From an uncultured Anaerolineae bacterium (lineage in GTDB: Bacteria > Chloroflexota > Anaerolineae > Anaerolineales > Villigracilaceae): a DNA stretch of 64,000 bases. The notes below the pieces were generated by a model. It ran no database searches and had not been told where the DNA came from. It saw nothing but the letters and a program-made list of their open reading frames with translations. A program made the translations under genes and the position numbers. The stretch spans positions 1-64,000 of the forward strand of contig CAIJPN010000183.1 of assembly GCA_903822545.1 (NCBI GenBank). The letters run 5' to 3'. Positions 42,201 to 49,302 of the stretch are shown piece after piece. Every line of letters starts with the position of its first letter. Position 1 is the stretch's first letter.

Positions 42201-42746
42201 AAAGCCCTCGAACTGCGCGACCGCGAAACCGAAGGCCACTGCCAGCGCGTCACCGAACTCACAGTCCAGCTTGCCTTTGCCATGGGTGTACCTCGCAACC
42301 AACTCATCCATTACCGGCGCGGCGCACTACTCCACGACATCGGAAAAATGGGCGTGCCAGATAGCATTCTCAACAAGCCTGGCAAACTGGATGAAGAAGA
42401 ATGGGAAATCATTCGCCAGCACCCCACCCTGGCCTATGAAATGCTGGTCAACATCCCCTTCCTGCGCCCGGCACTGGATATTCCCCACTACCACCACGAA
42501 CGCTGGGACGGCTCTGGCTACCCGCGCGGTTTCAAAGGCGAAGAAATCCCGCTCGCCGCGCGCATTTTCGCCATCATCGATGTTTGGGATGCCCTCATCT
42601 TCGACCGGCCCTACCGCGCCGCCATGACACCCGAATGGACCAGCAACTACCTGCGCGAAAACAGCGGCATCCTCTTCGACCCCGCAGTCGTAGAAACCTT
42701 CCTAAAACTGGACCTCAACATCAACCGGCACGAACCATCATCATAA
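39201..42746 (+). CDS. Multi-PAS/GAF HD-GYP c-di-GMP phosphodiesterase
   Basis: A 1181-residue soluble sensor protein. PAS domains at about 18-135, 140-255 and 260-375, a GAF-like region at about 385-530, PAS-like domains at about 540-690 and 700-805, then a GAF domain (about 810-975). The C-terminal HD-GYP (about 985-1170) has REGxxH-type entry LRDRETEGHCQRVTEL, HDIGKMGVPDSIL (the HD pair), HHERWDGSGYPRG (the GYP motif) and DVWDAL. It should hydrolyse c-di-GMP. The start is GTG with GGAG at 6-nt spacing. No membrane helix. A homologous phosphodiesterase is coded at 51997. Confidence 0.92.
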   Translation: MPRKVPDAQKTNDSSMDSYRFLFENSLDGIALADAETGLIVDCNRTFERLVGWKKSQMVGKHQRMLHPPDALDDGYSRTFRQHTSKKRGKLLSDRLLTRNGEIKHVEILGSEVEMNGRKLICGIFRDVTEREKADAQLHESEARLQTVLENIPFDFWVCDENGKYVLQNRVSYQNWGLQIGRRPEDMNLPPETLHTWQENNERALDGEVVRGEASYLIRGKRRTMENVLAPIYIGGQVSGFLGINIDITDRKRAEEERNLLFNNSIDLQSVTGPDGCFKQLNPAWEHVLGWSRAELMSKPHIEFVHPDDQEITRVAEATLRMEKVLTGFENRYLTKSGVYKWLSWNASVLGDDLGIFFAVARDITEQKRLQKAIDDIESGLATKFGENFFDSMVLEISETLGSDRTFIGRVLEDENSVQTLSVCLDGQIIDNFEYQLEGTPSLAVIGKSTCSFAQGVSGLFPHDPDLKGFEGYTGVPLFDMNGIPLGLMVAVFRKVIPDPAFVRSVMQIFAVRVSAEIGRQQAQEELRISEARYRSLFDNSPVSLWEEDFSEVKREVDQLRRQGITDLRTYFAEHPEDARHCAGLVKVVDINKTGITLFEMGNYVPSDFEIEQYFSESTLPTFIDEVVALADGQPTYQCEIESFNMNHEKIYSIMKMTVMPGHEQDWGRVQISFVDLTLRKRAEDNLRQSEAKLRLLFDTMLTAFAVHEVICDEHGEPVDYRYLEVNPAFEKVTDLKAGNLIGYTVKEKLPGTEDYWIKTFGRVALTGEPVPFSQYLHEFGKYYEGIAYSPTQGQFAVMFNDVTERVKAEQNVRRAFEQQSALREIDQAILGGQEISLVGDIVLKQIVRQLGIDGAELLRFEPETITLQIVARLGVHAYHEHASFPLKGDISAQAVMERQTIFIQDFQNHLKTHPSCKELASEGFQTYVALPLIAKGSVIGVLEVFHRSRLDPDAEWWNWAEAFAGQTALALDNQMLFQGLQRSNFELTMAYDLTLEGWAKALELRDRETEGHCQRVTELTVQLAFAMGVPRNQLIHYRRGALLHDIGKMGVPDSILNKPGKLDEEEWEIIRQHPTLAYEMLVNIPFLRPALDIPHYHHERWDGSGYPRGFKGEEIPLAARIFAIIDVWDALIFDRPYRAAMTPEWTSNYLRENSGILFDPAVVETFLKLDLNINRHEPSS

Positions 42747-42767
42747 CCGGGAAAACAGGGGAAATCT

Positions 42768-44297
42768 ATGCTCGCACGCATCTACTCTTGTGCAGTGGTC
42801 GGCCTCGACGGTGTCATCGTCGAGGTCGAAGTTGATTATACAAACGGGCTTCCGGGCATGACCCTCGTCGGCCTGCCTGACGCAGCCGTACAGGAAAGCC
42901 GCGAACGCGTCCAAACCGCCATCAAAAACGCCGGGCTGCACTACCCGCGCCACCGCATCGTCGTCAACCTGGCCCCGGCCTCCGTGCGTAAAGAAGGCCC
43001 GGCCTACGACCTGCCCATCGCGCTGGGCGTCATCATCCTGGGCGGGCACCTGTCGCAGGAAAGCGTGCAAGAAACCATGGTAGTGGGCGAACTCTCACTG
43101 GATGGCCTCGTCCGCCACGCGCGCGGAATCCTGCCAATGGCCGCCGCAGCCCGTGCCAACGGCTTCAAGCAGATGTTCGTCCCGGATGTGGATGCCGCCG
43201 AAGCAGCCTTAATCCCCGACCTGGAAGTGATCCCCGTTAAAACGCTGGCCGATCTTTACGCCCACCTGTCTGGCCGCCATTTAATCGAACCATTCCACCC
43301 GTCAAGCGAACCCCCCGCGCCCCTGTTCATCCCCACCGATTTCGCCGAGGTCAAAGGCCAGGAACACGTCAAACGCGCCCTGGAAGTAGCCGCCAGCGGA
43401 AGTCACAACGTACTCATGAGCGGCAGCCCTGGCAGCGGGAAAACCCTGCTCGCCCGCGCCCTGCCCGGAATTTTGCCCGAAATGTCCATCGAAGAATCGC
43501 TCGAAGTGACAAAAATCTACTCGGTGGCCGACCAACTGCCAGCCGGAACTCCCCTCATCCGCCAGAGACCATTCCGGGCGCCGCATCACACCATCAGCCA
43601 CGCCGGGCTGGTCGGCGGCGGGAACATCCCCCACCCCGGAGAGATTTCCCTCGCCCATCGCGGAGTCCTGTTCCTCGATGAATTCCCCGAATTCAGCAGC
43701 CGCGCCATCGAAGTCATGCGCCAGCCGATGGAAGACAAGCTCGTCACCATCAGCCGCGCACACGGCTCACTCACCTTCTCCGCCAATTTCCAGCTAATTG
43801 CTGCCATGAATCCCTGTATGTGCGGCTGGTATGGCGACAGCCAAAAGCCCTGCACCTGCGCCCCCTCCGCCGTGACCAAATACCAAAAGCGCATCTCCGG
43901 CCCCATGCTCGACCGCATCGACATCCACATCGAAGTACCGCGCGTCGATTACGAAAAACTCTCCAGCAGCCGGCTGGGCGAGCCATCATCCGCCATCCGC
44001 GAGCGCGTGCAGGCCGCCCGCTTACGCCAGCAGGAACGCTTCAAACCGCTCAACAACCCCAACATCGTCTGCAACGCCGATATGCGCGTGGCCGAAGTGC
44101 GCCAGTTCTGCAAACTGGATGAATCTGGCGACCGCCTCGTGCGCGCCGCCATGAGCCAGCTCAACCTTTCGGCGCGCGCCTACCACCGCACACTCAAACT
44201 CTCGCGCACCATCGCAGATTTAGCTGGAAGCGACCAGATACTCGTGGCGCACGTAGCCGAAGCCCTGCAATATCGCCCCAAAAACACAGCTGGCTGA
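42768..44297 (+). CDS. comM: YifB/ComM-family AAA+ ATPase (Mg-chelatase-like)
   Basis: A 509-residue protein. The N-terminal Lon-like part has IVEVEVDYTNGLPGMTLVGL and SRERVQTAIKNAGLHYP; the AAA+ core has Walker A GSPGSGKTLLARALPG and Walker B GVLFLDEFPEF, followed by the Cys-rich NPCMCGWYGDSQKPCTC zinc-like loop typical of this family and a Mg-chelatase C-domain. ComM homologues promote branch migration in natural transformation; many are hypothetical YifB. Four bp upstream of the PPTase gene. Confidence 0.93.
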   Translation: MLARIYSCAVVGLDGVIVEVEVDYTNGLPGMTLVGLPDAAVQESRERVQTAIKNAGLHYPRHRIVVNLAPASVRKEGPAYDLPIALGVIILGGHLSQESVQETMVVGELSLDGLVRHARGILPMAAAARANGFKQMFVPDVDAAEAALIPDLEVIPVKTLADLYAHLSGRHLIEPFHPSSEPPAPLFIPTDFAEVKGQEHVKRALEVAASGSHNVLMSGSPGSGKTLLARALPGILPEMSIEESLEVTKIYSVADQLPAGTPLIRQRPFRAPHHTISHAGLVGGGNIPHPGEISLAHRGVLFLDEFPEFSSRAIEVMRQPMEDKLVTISRAHGSLTFSANFQLIAAMNPCMCGWYGDSQKPCTCAPSAVTKYQKRISGPMLDRIDIHIEVPRVDYEKLSSSRLGEPSSAIRERVQAARLRQQERFKPLNNPNIVCNADMRVAEVRQFCKLDESGDRLVRAAMSQLNLSARAYHRTLKLSRTIADLAGSDQILVAHVAEALQYRPKNTAG

Positions 44298-44301
44298 AGT
44301 T

Positions 44302-45042
44302 ATGACAGACCCGCTAGACCGCATCCTCATCCCATTCTCGCCAGAGAGCTTTTCGCTTTCTGGCGAGAATGTGCATATCTGGCAGGCATCACTCACCCAA
44401 CCGGAAGAAATCCGCGCTGCACTCTCAGCCCTGCTGGCCGCCGATGAGCAACAACGCGCCGCGCGCTTCTTCTTTGAACACCTGCGCGAGCGTTACAGCG
44501 TCGGCAGGGGCTTCCTGCGCCTGCTGCTGGCCGCCTACCTGGGCACTTCCCCGGCAGCTGTGAACTTCACCTATAACACCTACGGAAAGCCGCTGCTGGC
44601 CCCCTCCCACACAACGCCCCTCAACTTCAACCTGGCAAACTCACAAGACAGGGTAGTTTACATCTTCACCCCCGGCTGCCGCGCCGGGATCGACCTGGAA
44701 TACGTCCGCCCCATGCCTGATGAAGACCAGTTGGCCGCCATGTTCTTCTCAGAACGCGAATCGCGCCTGCTGCGCGCCCTGCCCGCCCCGCAAAAAACCG
44801 AGACCTTCTTCAGACTGTGGACGGGCAAAGAAGCCTACTTAAAAGCTGTCGGGGCCGGGCTGGCCGGGGATTTGAAACAGGTCGAAGTCGAAACCGGGGA
44901 AAACCCGCACTACATTTCCCTCGCCGGAGATGAAACCGCCGCCCGCCGCTGGCTGCTGCGGCGATTCACACCCTGGCCGGGCTGCCTGGCAGCCTGCGCC
45001 ATCGAAACCCCCGCCGCAAACATCAGCTTTCGCAATCTGTAA
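44302..45042 (+). CDS. 4'-phosphopantetheinyl transferase, Sfp type
   Basis: A 246-residue enzyme that activates carrier proteins by adding phosphopantetheine from CoA. Magnesium and substrate motifs: FNLANSQDRVVY (N-terminal half), GIDLEYVRP and FFRLWTGKEAYLKAVGAGL (the W-x-x-K-E-A motif). It could serve fatty-acid or secondary-metabolite carrier proteins; no such gene is nearby. A perfect 13-bp inverted repeat (44333-44345 with 44359-44371) lies inside its early coding region. Confidence 0.9.
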   Translation: MTDPLDRILIPFSPESFSLSGENVHIWQASLTQPEEIRAALSALLAADEQQRAARFFFEHLRERYSVGRGFLRLLLAAYLGTSPAAVNFTYNTYGKPLLAPSHTTPLNFNLANSQDRVVYIFTPGCRAGIDLEYVRPMPDEDQLAAMFFSERESRLLRALPAPQKTETFFRLWTGKEAYLKAVGAGLAGDLKQVEVETGENPHYISLAGDETAARRWLLRRFTPWPGCLAACAIETPAANISFRNL

Positions 45043-45066
45043 AACAAATCAATAGATTTGTTTTAC
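45039..45066. terminator. Perfect hairpin holding the stop codons of two convergent genes
   Basis: GTAAAACAAATC (45039-45050) pairs with GATTTGTTTTAC (45055-45066) around AATA. The plus-strand PPTase stop (45040-45042) and minus-strand methyltransferase stop (45063-45065) lie in opposite arms. Confidence 0.8.
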
Positions 45067-46478
45067 ACCATCCACCCGCGCGGGAAGTGATTTTTCACCA
45101 CCCCCTGCACACGCTTGCCCCAGCCCAGCGGCCAGCCATCCACCGTCACCAGCGCCCAACCCGGCTGGCCTTCACTTTCCAGCGTTTCGCCGCGCAAATA
45201 GGCCGCAGTTTCGCGGCTGCCCGCCGCGAAATCGACGCAATTTTTGGCCTGCCCCGGTTTCAAGAACAACGCCAGAGGGTGCGCCGGTTCAAAACGATCC
45301 TTTTTTAAGGAACCGAGCCAGATTCCAGGCGAGGGCACCCTCAGCCGCCCGAAATCGGCCATTTCATCTGGGACATAATACAGGCGCTCACCCATCGCCC
45401 TGAGGCGTGCTTCCGCCAAATTGACATGGAGCACCGCTGAAACAAAATCCCGCCAAAAACCGATTTGCGCCTTATTGGGGGCCAAAAACCTGTCCACTCT
45501 CCCAACTGGAAGATTCTCCCACGCCCCGGCCTTCCTCAACAAACAGGCAAAATGCCCCTCACCGCGCACGCGATGCGGGAACAGCCGCACCGCGCCATCC
45601 AACCCTCTTTCATCTTCCTTCATGCCTGCCAGCCATCCTGGCCTGCCAGGCATGAAACCATTCAACTGCGGCAGCTTCACCACTTCAAACTCCGGGAATT
45701 CATCCATCAGTTGCGCGATTGCGCCTTCGTCTTCCTCCGGCGCAAAAGTGCAGGTGGAATACAGCAGGTAACCGCCAGGACGCACCAACCGGGCTGCCAC
45801 GCGCAGGATGTTGCCCTGCCGCACCGCACAGCCCGCCACCATCTCCTCCGACCAGTCCAGGCGCGCACCCATATCCTTGCGGAACATGCCCTCACCAGAG
45901 CAGGGCGCATCCACCAGCACCCGGTCGAAGAATGGGCCGAAATGGTCGGCCAGGCGCTCAGGGGTTTCGTTGGTGATGACCACATTCTCCGCGCCCCAGC
46001 GCTCCACATTTTGGATAAGATGCCCCACACGTTTGTCTTTGATCTCATTGGCGACCAGCAACCCACGCCCGCGCATCAACGCAGCGAGATGGGTTGTTTT
46101 GCCGCCGGGGGCAGCAGCCAGGTCAAGAATACGTTCGTGGTCACGCAATGGCACCGAGAACAGCATCTCTGCCGGAGACATGGCGGAGGGGTCTTGCAGG
46201 TAGTAAAGCCCGGCCTGATGGTAGGGATGCGATCCGGGCGTGGGATTCCCGGATTCCAGGGCGGGGAGCGTAAAGGCGGCAGGACACCATGGGATTTTTT
46301 CGCCCAACTTCACGGTGGAGATGGCGCGGAACTGCTCGGGGGTTAGCTTAAGCGTGTTAACCCGCAAACCGCTGACGGGTGGATGGTTCATCCCTTCGAC
46401 AAAAGCCGGGAATTCATCACCAAGATAGTGCGACATGCGTTCAAGGAAAAGCGAGGGGATGGGGGGGGTATTGGGCAT
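45063..46478 (-). CDS. NOL1/NOP2/Sun-type rRNA m5C methyltransferase (RsmF-like)
   Basis: A 471-residue enzyme. N-terminal VSGLRVNTLKLTPEQF, SAM motif LDLAAAPGGKTTHLAAL, motif IV VDAPCSGEGMFRKD (catalytic Cys region) and motif VI YSTCTFAPEEDE (release Cys), then a C-terminal RsmF-like RNA-binding extension (about 300-471). It should methylate a cytosine in 16S rRNA. The start at 46478 has no Shine-Dalgarno site but a TATAAT box 6 nt upstream, suggesting a leaderless mRNA. Confidence 0.9.
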   Translation of the reverse strand: MPNTPPIPSLFLERMSHYLGDEFPAFVEGMNHPPVSGLRVNTLKLTPEQFRAISTVKLGEKIPWCPAAFTLPALESGNPTPGSHPYHQAGLYYLQDPSAMSPAEMLFSVPLRDHERILDLAAAPGGKTTHLAALMRGRGLLVANEIKDKRVGHLIQNVERWGAENVVITNETPERLADHFGPFFDRVLVDAPCSGEGMFRKDMGARLDWSEEMVAGCAVRQGNILRVAARLVRPGGYLLYSTCTFAPEEDEGAIAQLMDEFPEFEVVKLPQLNGFMPGRPGWLAGMKEDERGLDGAVRLFPHRVRGEGHFACLLRKAGAWENLPVGRVDRFLAPNKAQIGFWRDFVSAVLHVNLAEARLRAMGERLYYVPDEMADFGRLRVPSPGIWLGSLKKDRFEPAHPLALFLKPGQAKNCVDFAAGSRETAAYLRGETLESEGQPGWALVTVDGWPLGWGKRVQGVVKNHFPRGWMV

Positions 46479-46484
46479 GGGGTC

Positions 46485-46490
46485 ATTATA
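46485..46490 (-). promoter_or_regulatory. -10 box directly before a leaderless start
   Basis: TATAAT on the minus strand ends 6 nt before ATG 46478, so transcription would start at or next to the A of the ATG. No ribosome site is present. The -35 is weak. Confidence 0.6.
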
Positions 46491-46589
46491 CTGTGAGGCG
46501 CTGCCGGGCATTTGCAATTTGCTGGTCAGGGAATACAATACAACCAGCAAATCTCCCGATGTGGGAATTCTCTTTCAGGAAATAGGATT

Positions 46590-47012
46590 ATGACTGTTAA
46601 CCCCGTTTACGTTTACCAGTTCACCATTCCGTCCGATGCTATTGATGAAAACGGGCATGTGAACAATGTTCGCTATGTTCAGTGGATGCAGGATGTGGCA
46701 ACCCGCCATTATGAATCCCTGGGTGGCATTCCGATTGCCATGTCGGTGGGTGGAACCTGGGTGGTGCGTTCGCACCATATTGATTATCTGCGCCCGGCGT
46801 TTGCCGGGGAGGAGATTGAAGCTCGCACCTGGATCGTGGATGTTCACAGGGTGCGCTCGCTGCGCCGTTATGAGTTTGTGCGGAAAAGCGATGGTCAGGT
46901 GCTGGTGAAAGGCGCGACCGATTGGGTCTTTGTGGATGCCAAAACAGGCCGTCCAATGGCCCTGCCGCCTGAAATTGGCCAGCTCTTTCCGCTGCAGCCC
47001 GATGAAAAGTAG
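46590..47012 (+). CDS. Hotdog-fold acyl-CoA thioesterase (4HBT type)
   Basis: A 140-residue hotdog thioesterase with the catalytic signature IDENGHVNNVRYVQWMQD (Asp and surrounding residues) and the long central helix. The closing HIDYLRPAFAGEEIEARTWI strand pattern is typical of 4-hydroxybenzoyl-CoA-type or YbgC-like enzymes. It hydrolyses acyl-CoA thioesters; substrate unknown. ATG 46590 has AGGAAATAGGA before it. It is divergent from the RsmF-like gene and followed by a terminator. Confidence 0.85.
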   Translation: MTVNPVYVYQFTIPSDAIDENGHVNNVRYVQWMQDVATRHYESLGGIPIAMSVGGTWVVRSHHIDYLRPAFAGEEIEARTWIVDVHRVRSLRRYEFVRKSDGQVLVKGATDWVFVDAKTGRPMALPPEIGQLFPLQPDEK

Positions 47013-47036
47013 CCTGGGCTGTGCCAGGGTTCTCTT

Positions 47037-47063
47037 AACGGTGCAGCGCATCACACCGTTTTT
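47037..47063 (+). terminator. Terminator of the thioesterase gene
   Basis: AACGGTG (47037-47043) pairs with CACCGTT (47054-47060), followed by TTTG. Confidence 0.65.
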
Positions 47064-47320
47064 GATGGGATCGGGTCGAAGCTGGATTTTTAGGACTGTT
47101 CAGGCTGCGCAATATTGCGTTTTTTTGCATCATCCTGTCCTGCTCCGGGGGGAGAAGGACTGGATGATGCTATCCAGGATCCCCTCCCCAAAAGGGGATA
47201 GCGGAGCAGTTACAGGTTTTTTCTCGTTAAGTGGGGTGGATCAACCCGTTGGGCGCAACTCCCCTGCCCCGATTAGTTTTTAAAAAGCCCGGTGTGTGTG
47301 GCACCGGATTGTATCAAACA
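47064..47320. other. Non-coding stretch with consecutive hairpins
   Basis: The gap 47013-47390 has no ORF. Beyond the terminator it holds CGCAATATTGCG (47108-47119) followed by seven T, then a long stem 47127-47141/47156-47170 (GCATCATCC and its complement with one T-T mismatch), and a small CCGGTG/CACCGG stem near 47290-47306. It could hold a small RNA or a decayed element. Confidence 0.5.
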
Positions 47321-47350
47321 AAAAAACTGGCATAAGGCTCGCCAGTTTTT
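47321..47350. terminator. Bidirectional terminator after the ferritin-like gene
   Basis: AAAAACTGGC (47322-47331) pairs with GCCAGTTTTT (47341-47350); A and T runs on both flanks. Confidence 0.85.
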
Positions 47351-47390
47351 TTGTTTTGACAGGTACGAATGTTTGAACAATCTGAGGGGA

Positions 47391-47900
47391 TTAATTGGGC
47401 TGGATCTTTTGCATTTTGCGCCAGCTTTTATCACCAAAGAGATCGGTGAACTGTAAGAGTTTGCCTTCATGCTCGTCGATGCGCGAGGTGACAAATTCTT
47501 CGTATTTTTCAGGCGGCATCAGGTTGGTAATGATCAATTTCAGCACAGCGTTGACTTCAGAGAATTCCAACTGGTGGGCCAGTTCGTAGGCGTCATCCAA
47601 GGTCTGGATGTTATATTTGGTGATGATATCCAGCAATTTTTGGACGCTCGTAACGCTGGTGGTTAACTCTTTTATGGGCAGCGCTTCCAGTTTTTCTTTC
47701 GACAGGGAGTGTTGCACGGAGAGCACGAGTTTTTCGTGCATCAGCTCATCGCCGCTCAATTCATTCCAATAATTTGATACTTCTGGAAGGTGGGCAAATC
47801 GTTTTGCCAGCATCCCATAAAAATCTGCCGCAACCTTCTCGAAGTGGGCAGATGTCGAGAGGATATCATTTACAGTTTGGGGTGATGCCGTTTTTTTCAT
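47391..47900 (-). CDS. Ferritin-like/rubrerythrin-like protein
   Basis: A 169-residue four-helix protein. Glu/His residues are spaced as in ferritin-like iron sites: HFEKVAADFYGML (Glu21), GDELMHEKL (Glu, His), the QLEFSEVNAVLKLI helix and RIDEHEGKL (Glu, His). No rubredoxin domain. Could handle iron or oxidative stress, but the exact function is not clear. The start has AGGAG upstream. Terminators lie downstream. Confidence 0.7.
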   Translation of the reverse strand: MKKTASPQTVNDILSTSAHFEKVAADFYGMLAKRFAHLPEVSNYWNELSGDELMHEKLVLSVQHSLSKEKLEALPIKELTTSVTSVQKLLDIITKYNIQTLDDAYELAHQLEFSEVNAVLKLIITNLMPPEKYEEFVTSRIDEHEGKLLQFTDLFGDKSWRKMQKIQPN

Positions 47901-48113
47901 AATCTTCTCCTAACGGAAGAAAACAATGGTTTTTCAATTTCAATCTATTCGCCAACCTTGCGGCTTTATCAAAACACCCGGGCGAAGCCGCTGGTGCTGT
48001 GCCAGGCAAATCTATGGATTTATCCTGCACATAAATTCACTGTTGATATTATTGTATCTTGTTTCGAGGAAAATATGTAAATCATGACAAAGTTCAGGGG
48101 AATTATGTGCGCG

Positions 48114-48119
48114 TATAAT
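48114..48119 (+). promoter_or_regulatory. Candidate -10 box of nadA
   Basis: TATAAT about 44 bp before nadA ATG 48163. The -35 is weak (GTTCAG). A TGTATACA palindrome immediately follows and could be an operator. Confidence 0.45.
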
Positions 48120-48162
48120 GTAAGTGTGTATACAGCCAAGATTTATATTTTGAGGAGCCAGT

Positions 48163-49239
48163 ATGAATCCCGAAGCGCAAGCCCTGTACGAAGATATGAA
48201 AATCCATCTCGGCAAATTTGTGCCGGATTTTGAACTGTATTACAAAGCCGAAATTGCCGTGGAAATCAACGCGCTCAAAAAGGAGCGCAACGCCGTCATC
48301 CTCGGACACAACTACATGGAGCCGGTGCTGTTCTACTCCATCCCCGACTTTAAAGGCGATTCGCTCGACCTGAGCCGCAAGGCCGCCACGACCGACAAGG
48401 ATGTGATCGTTTTTTGCGGTGTCAAGTTCATGGCCGAGACCGCCAAAATCCTGAACCCATCCAAAACCGTGCTGCTGCCTGCCGAAAAAGCCGGCTGTTC
48501 ACTGGCCGAATCTATCACCGCTGAAGATGTGCGTGCGCTCAAACGCAAGTATCCCGGCGTTCCGGTGGTAACCTATGTAAACACCTACGCGGATGTCAAA
48601 GCCGAAAGTGACATCTGCTGCACATCGGGCAATGCCATCGCCGTGGTGGAATCGCTTAAGAGCGATACGGTTATTTTCCTGCCAGACAAGTACCTGGCGG
48701 GCAATGTGGCGCGGGAAACGGGGAAACACATTATCTTTCCGTCAATTTCTCCTTCTCCCATCATCGCATCATCTGGCGGAGAGATGAGAAAAGGAGATGA
48801 GGAGAATCTCCTCGATGTTCAACTCATTGGCTGGAATGGCCGCTGCGAGGTGCATGAGAAATTCACGGTTGAAGATATCCGCGCGGTGCGGAAGCAATTC
48901 CCGGATGTGGCCGTGCTAACCCATCCCGAGTGCCCGCCCGAAGTGGTGGCGGAAGCCGATTACTCGGGCAGCACCAATGCCATGATTAAATTCGTCCAGC
49001 AGAGCAACGCTCCGCACTTTTTGGTGCTGACCGAATGCTCGATGGGCGATAACATCGCCGCCGCCAACCCCGAGAAAGACCTGCTGCGCCTGTGCATGGT
49101 GCGCTGCCCGCACATGAACATGATCACCATGGAAAACGTGCGTGATTCCCTGCTCCACAACCGCCAGGTGATCGAAGTGCCGGAAGAGATTCGAGTAAGG
49201 GCGTTCCAGGCGGTGGACAGGATGATTAAGATTGGATAA
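48163..49239 (+). CDS. nadA: Quinolinate synthase A
   Basis: A 358-residue 4Fe-4S enzyme condensing iminoaspartate with dihydroxyacetone phosphate to quinolinate. Cluster cysteines: Cys112 (AGCSLAES), Cys228 (NGRCEVHEKF) and Cys315 (MVRCPHMN). Other parts: ILGHNYMEP, DICCTSGNA and LTECSMGDNIA. Residues about 193-220 (PSISPSPIIASSGGEMRKGD and on) form an extra, low-complexity segment just before the second cysteine. GAGGAG precedes ATG. It is followed by nadB 63 bp downstream; nadC is not in the window. Confidence 0.96.
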   Translation: MNPEAQALYEDMKIHLGKFVPDFELYYKAEIAVEINALKKERNAVILGHNYMEPVLFYSIPDFKGDSLDLSRKAATTDKDVIVFCGVKFMAETAKILNPSKTVLLPAEKAGCSLAESITAEDVRALKRKYPGVPVVTYVNTYADVKAESDICCTSGNAIAVVESLKSDTVIFLPDKYLAGNVARETGKHIIFPSISPSPIIASSGGEMRKGDEENLLDVQLIGWNGRCEVHEKFTVEDIRAVRKQFPDVAVLTHPECPPEVVAEADYSGSTNAMIKFVQQSNAPHFLVLTECSMGDNIAAANPEKDLLRLCMVRCPHMNMITMENVRDSLLHNRQVIEVPEEIRVRAFQAVDRMIKIG

Positions 49240-49302
49240 GGGAGAGGAGATATTTTCCCATTATCTCTTCGGCTCATACTCTCATCATCTCGTAACTAAC
49301 CC

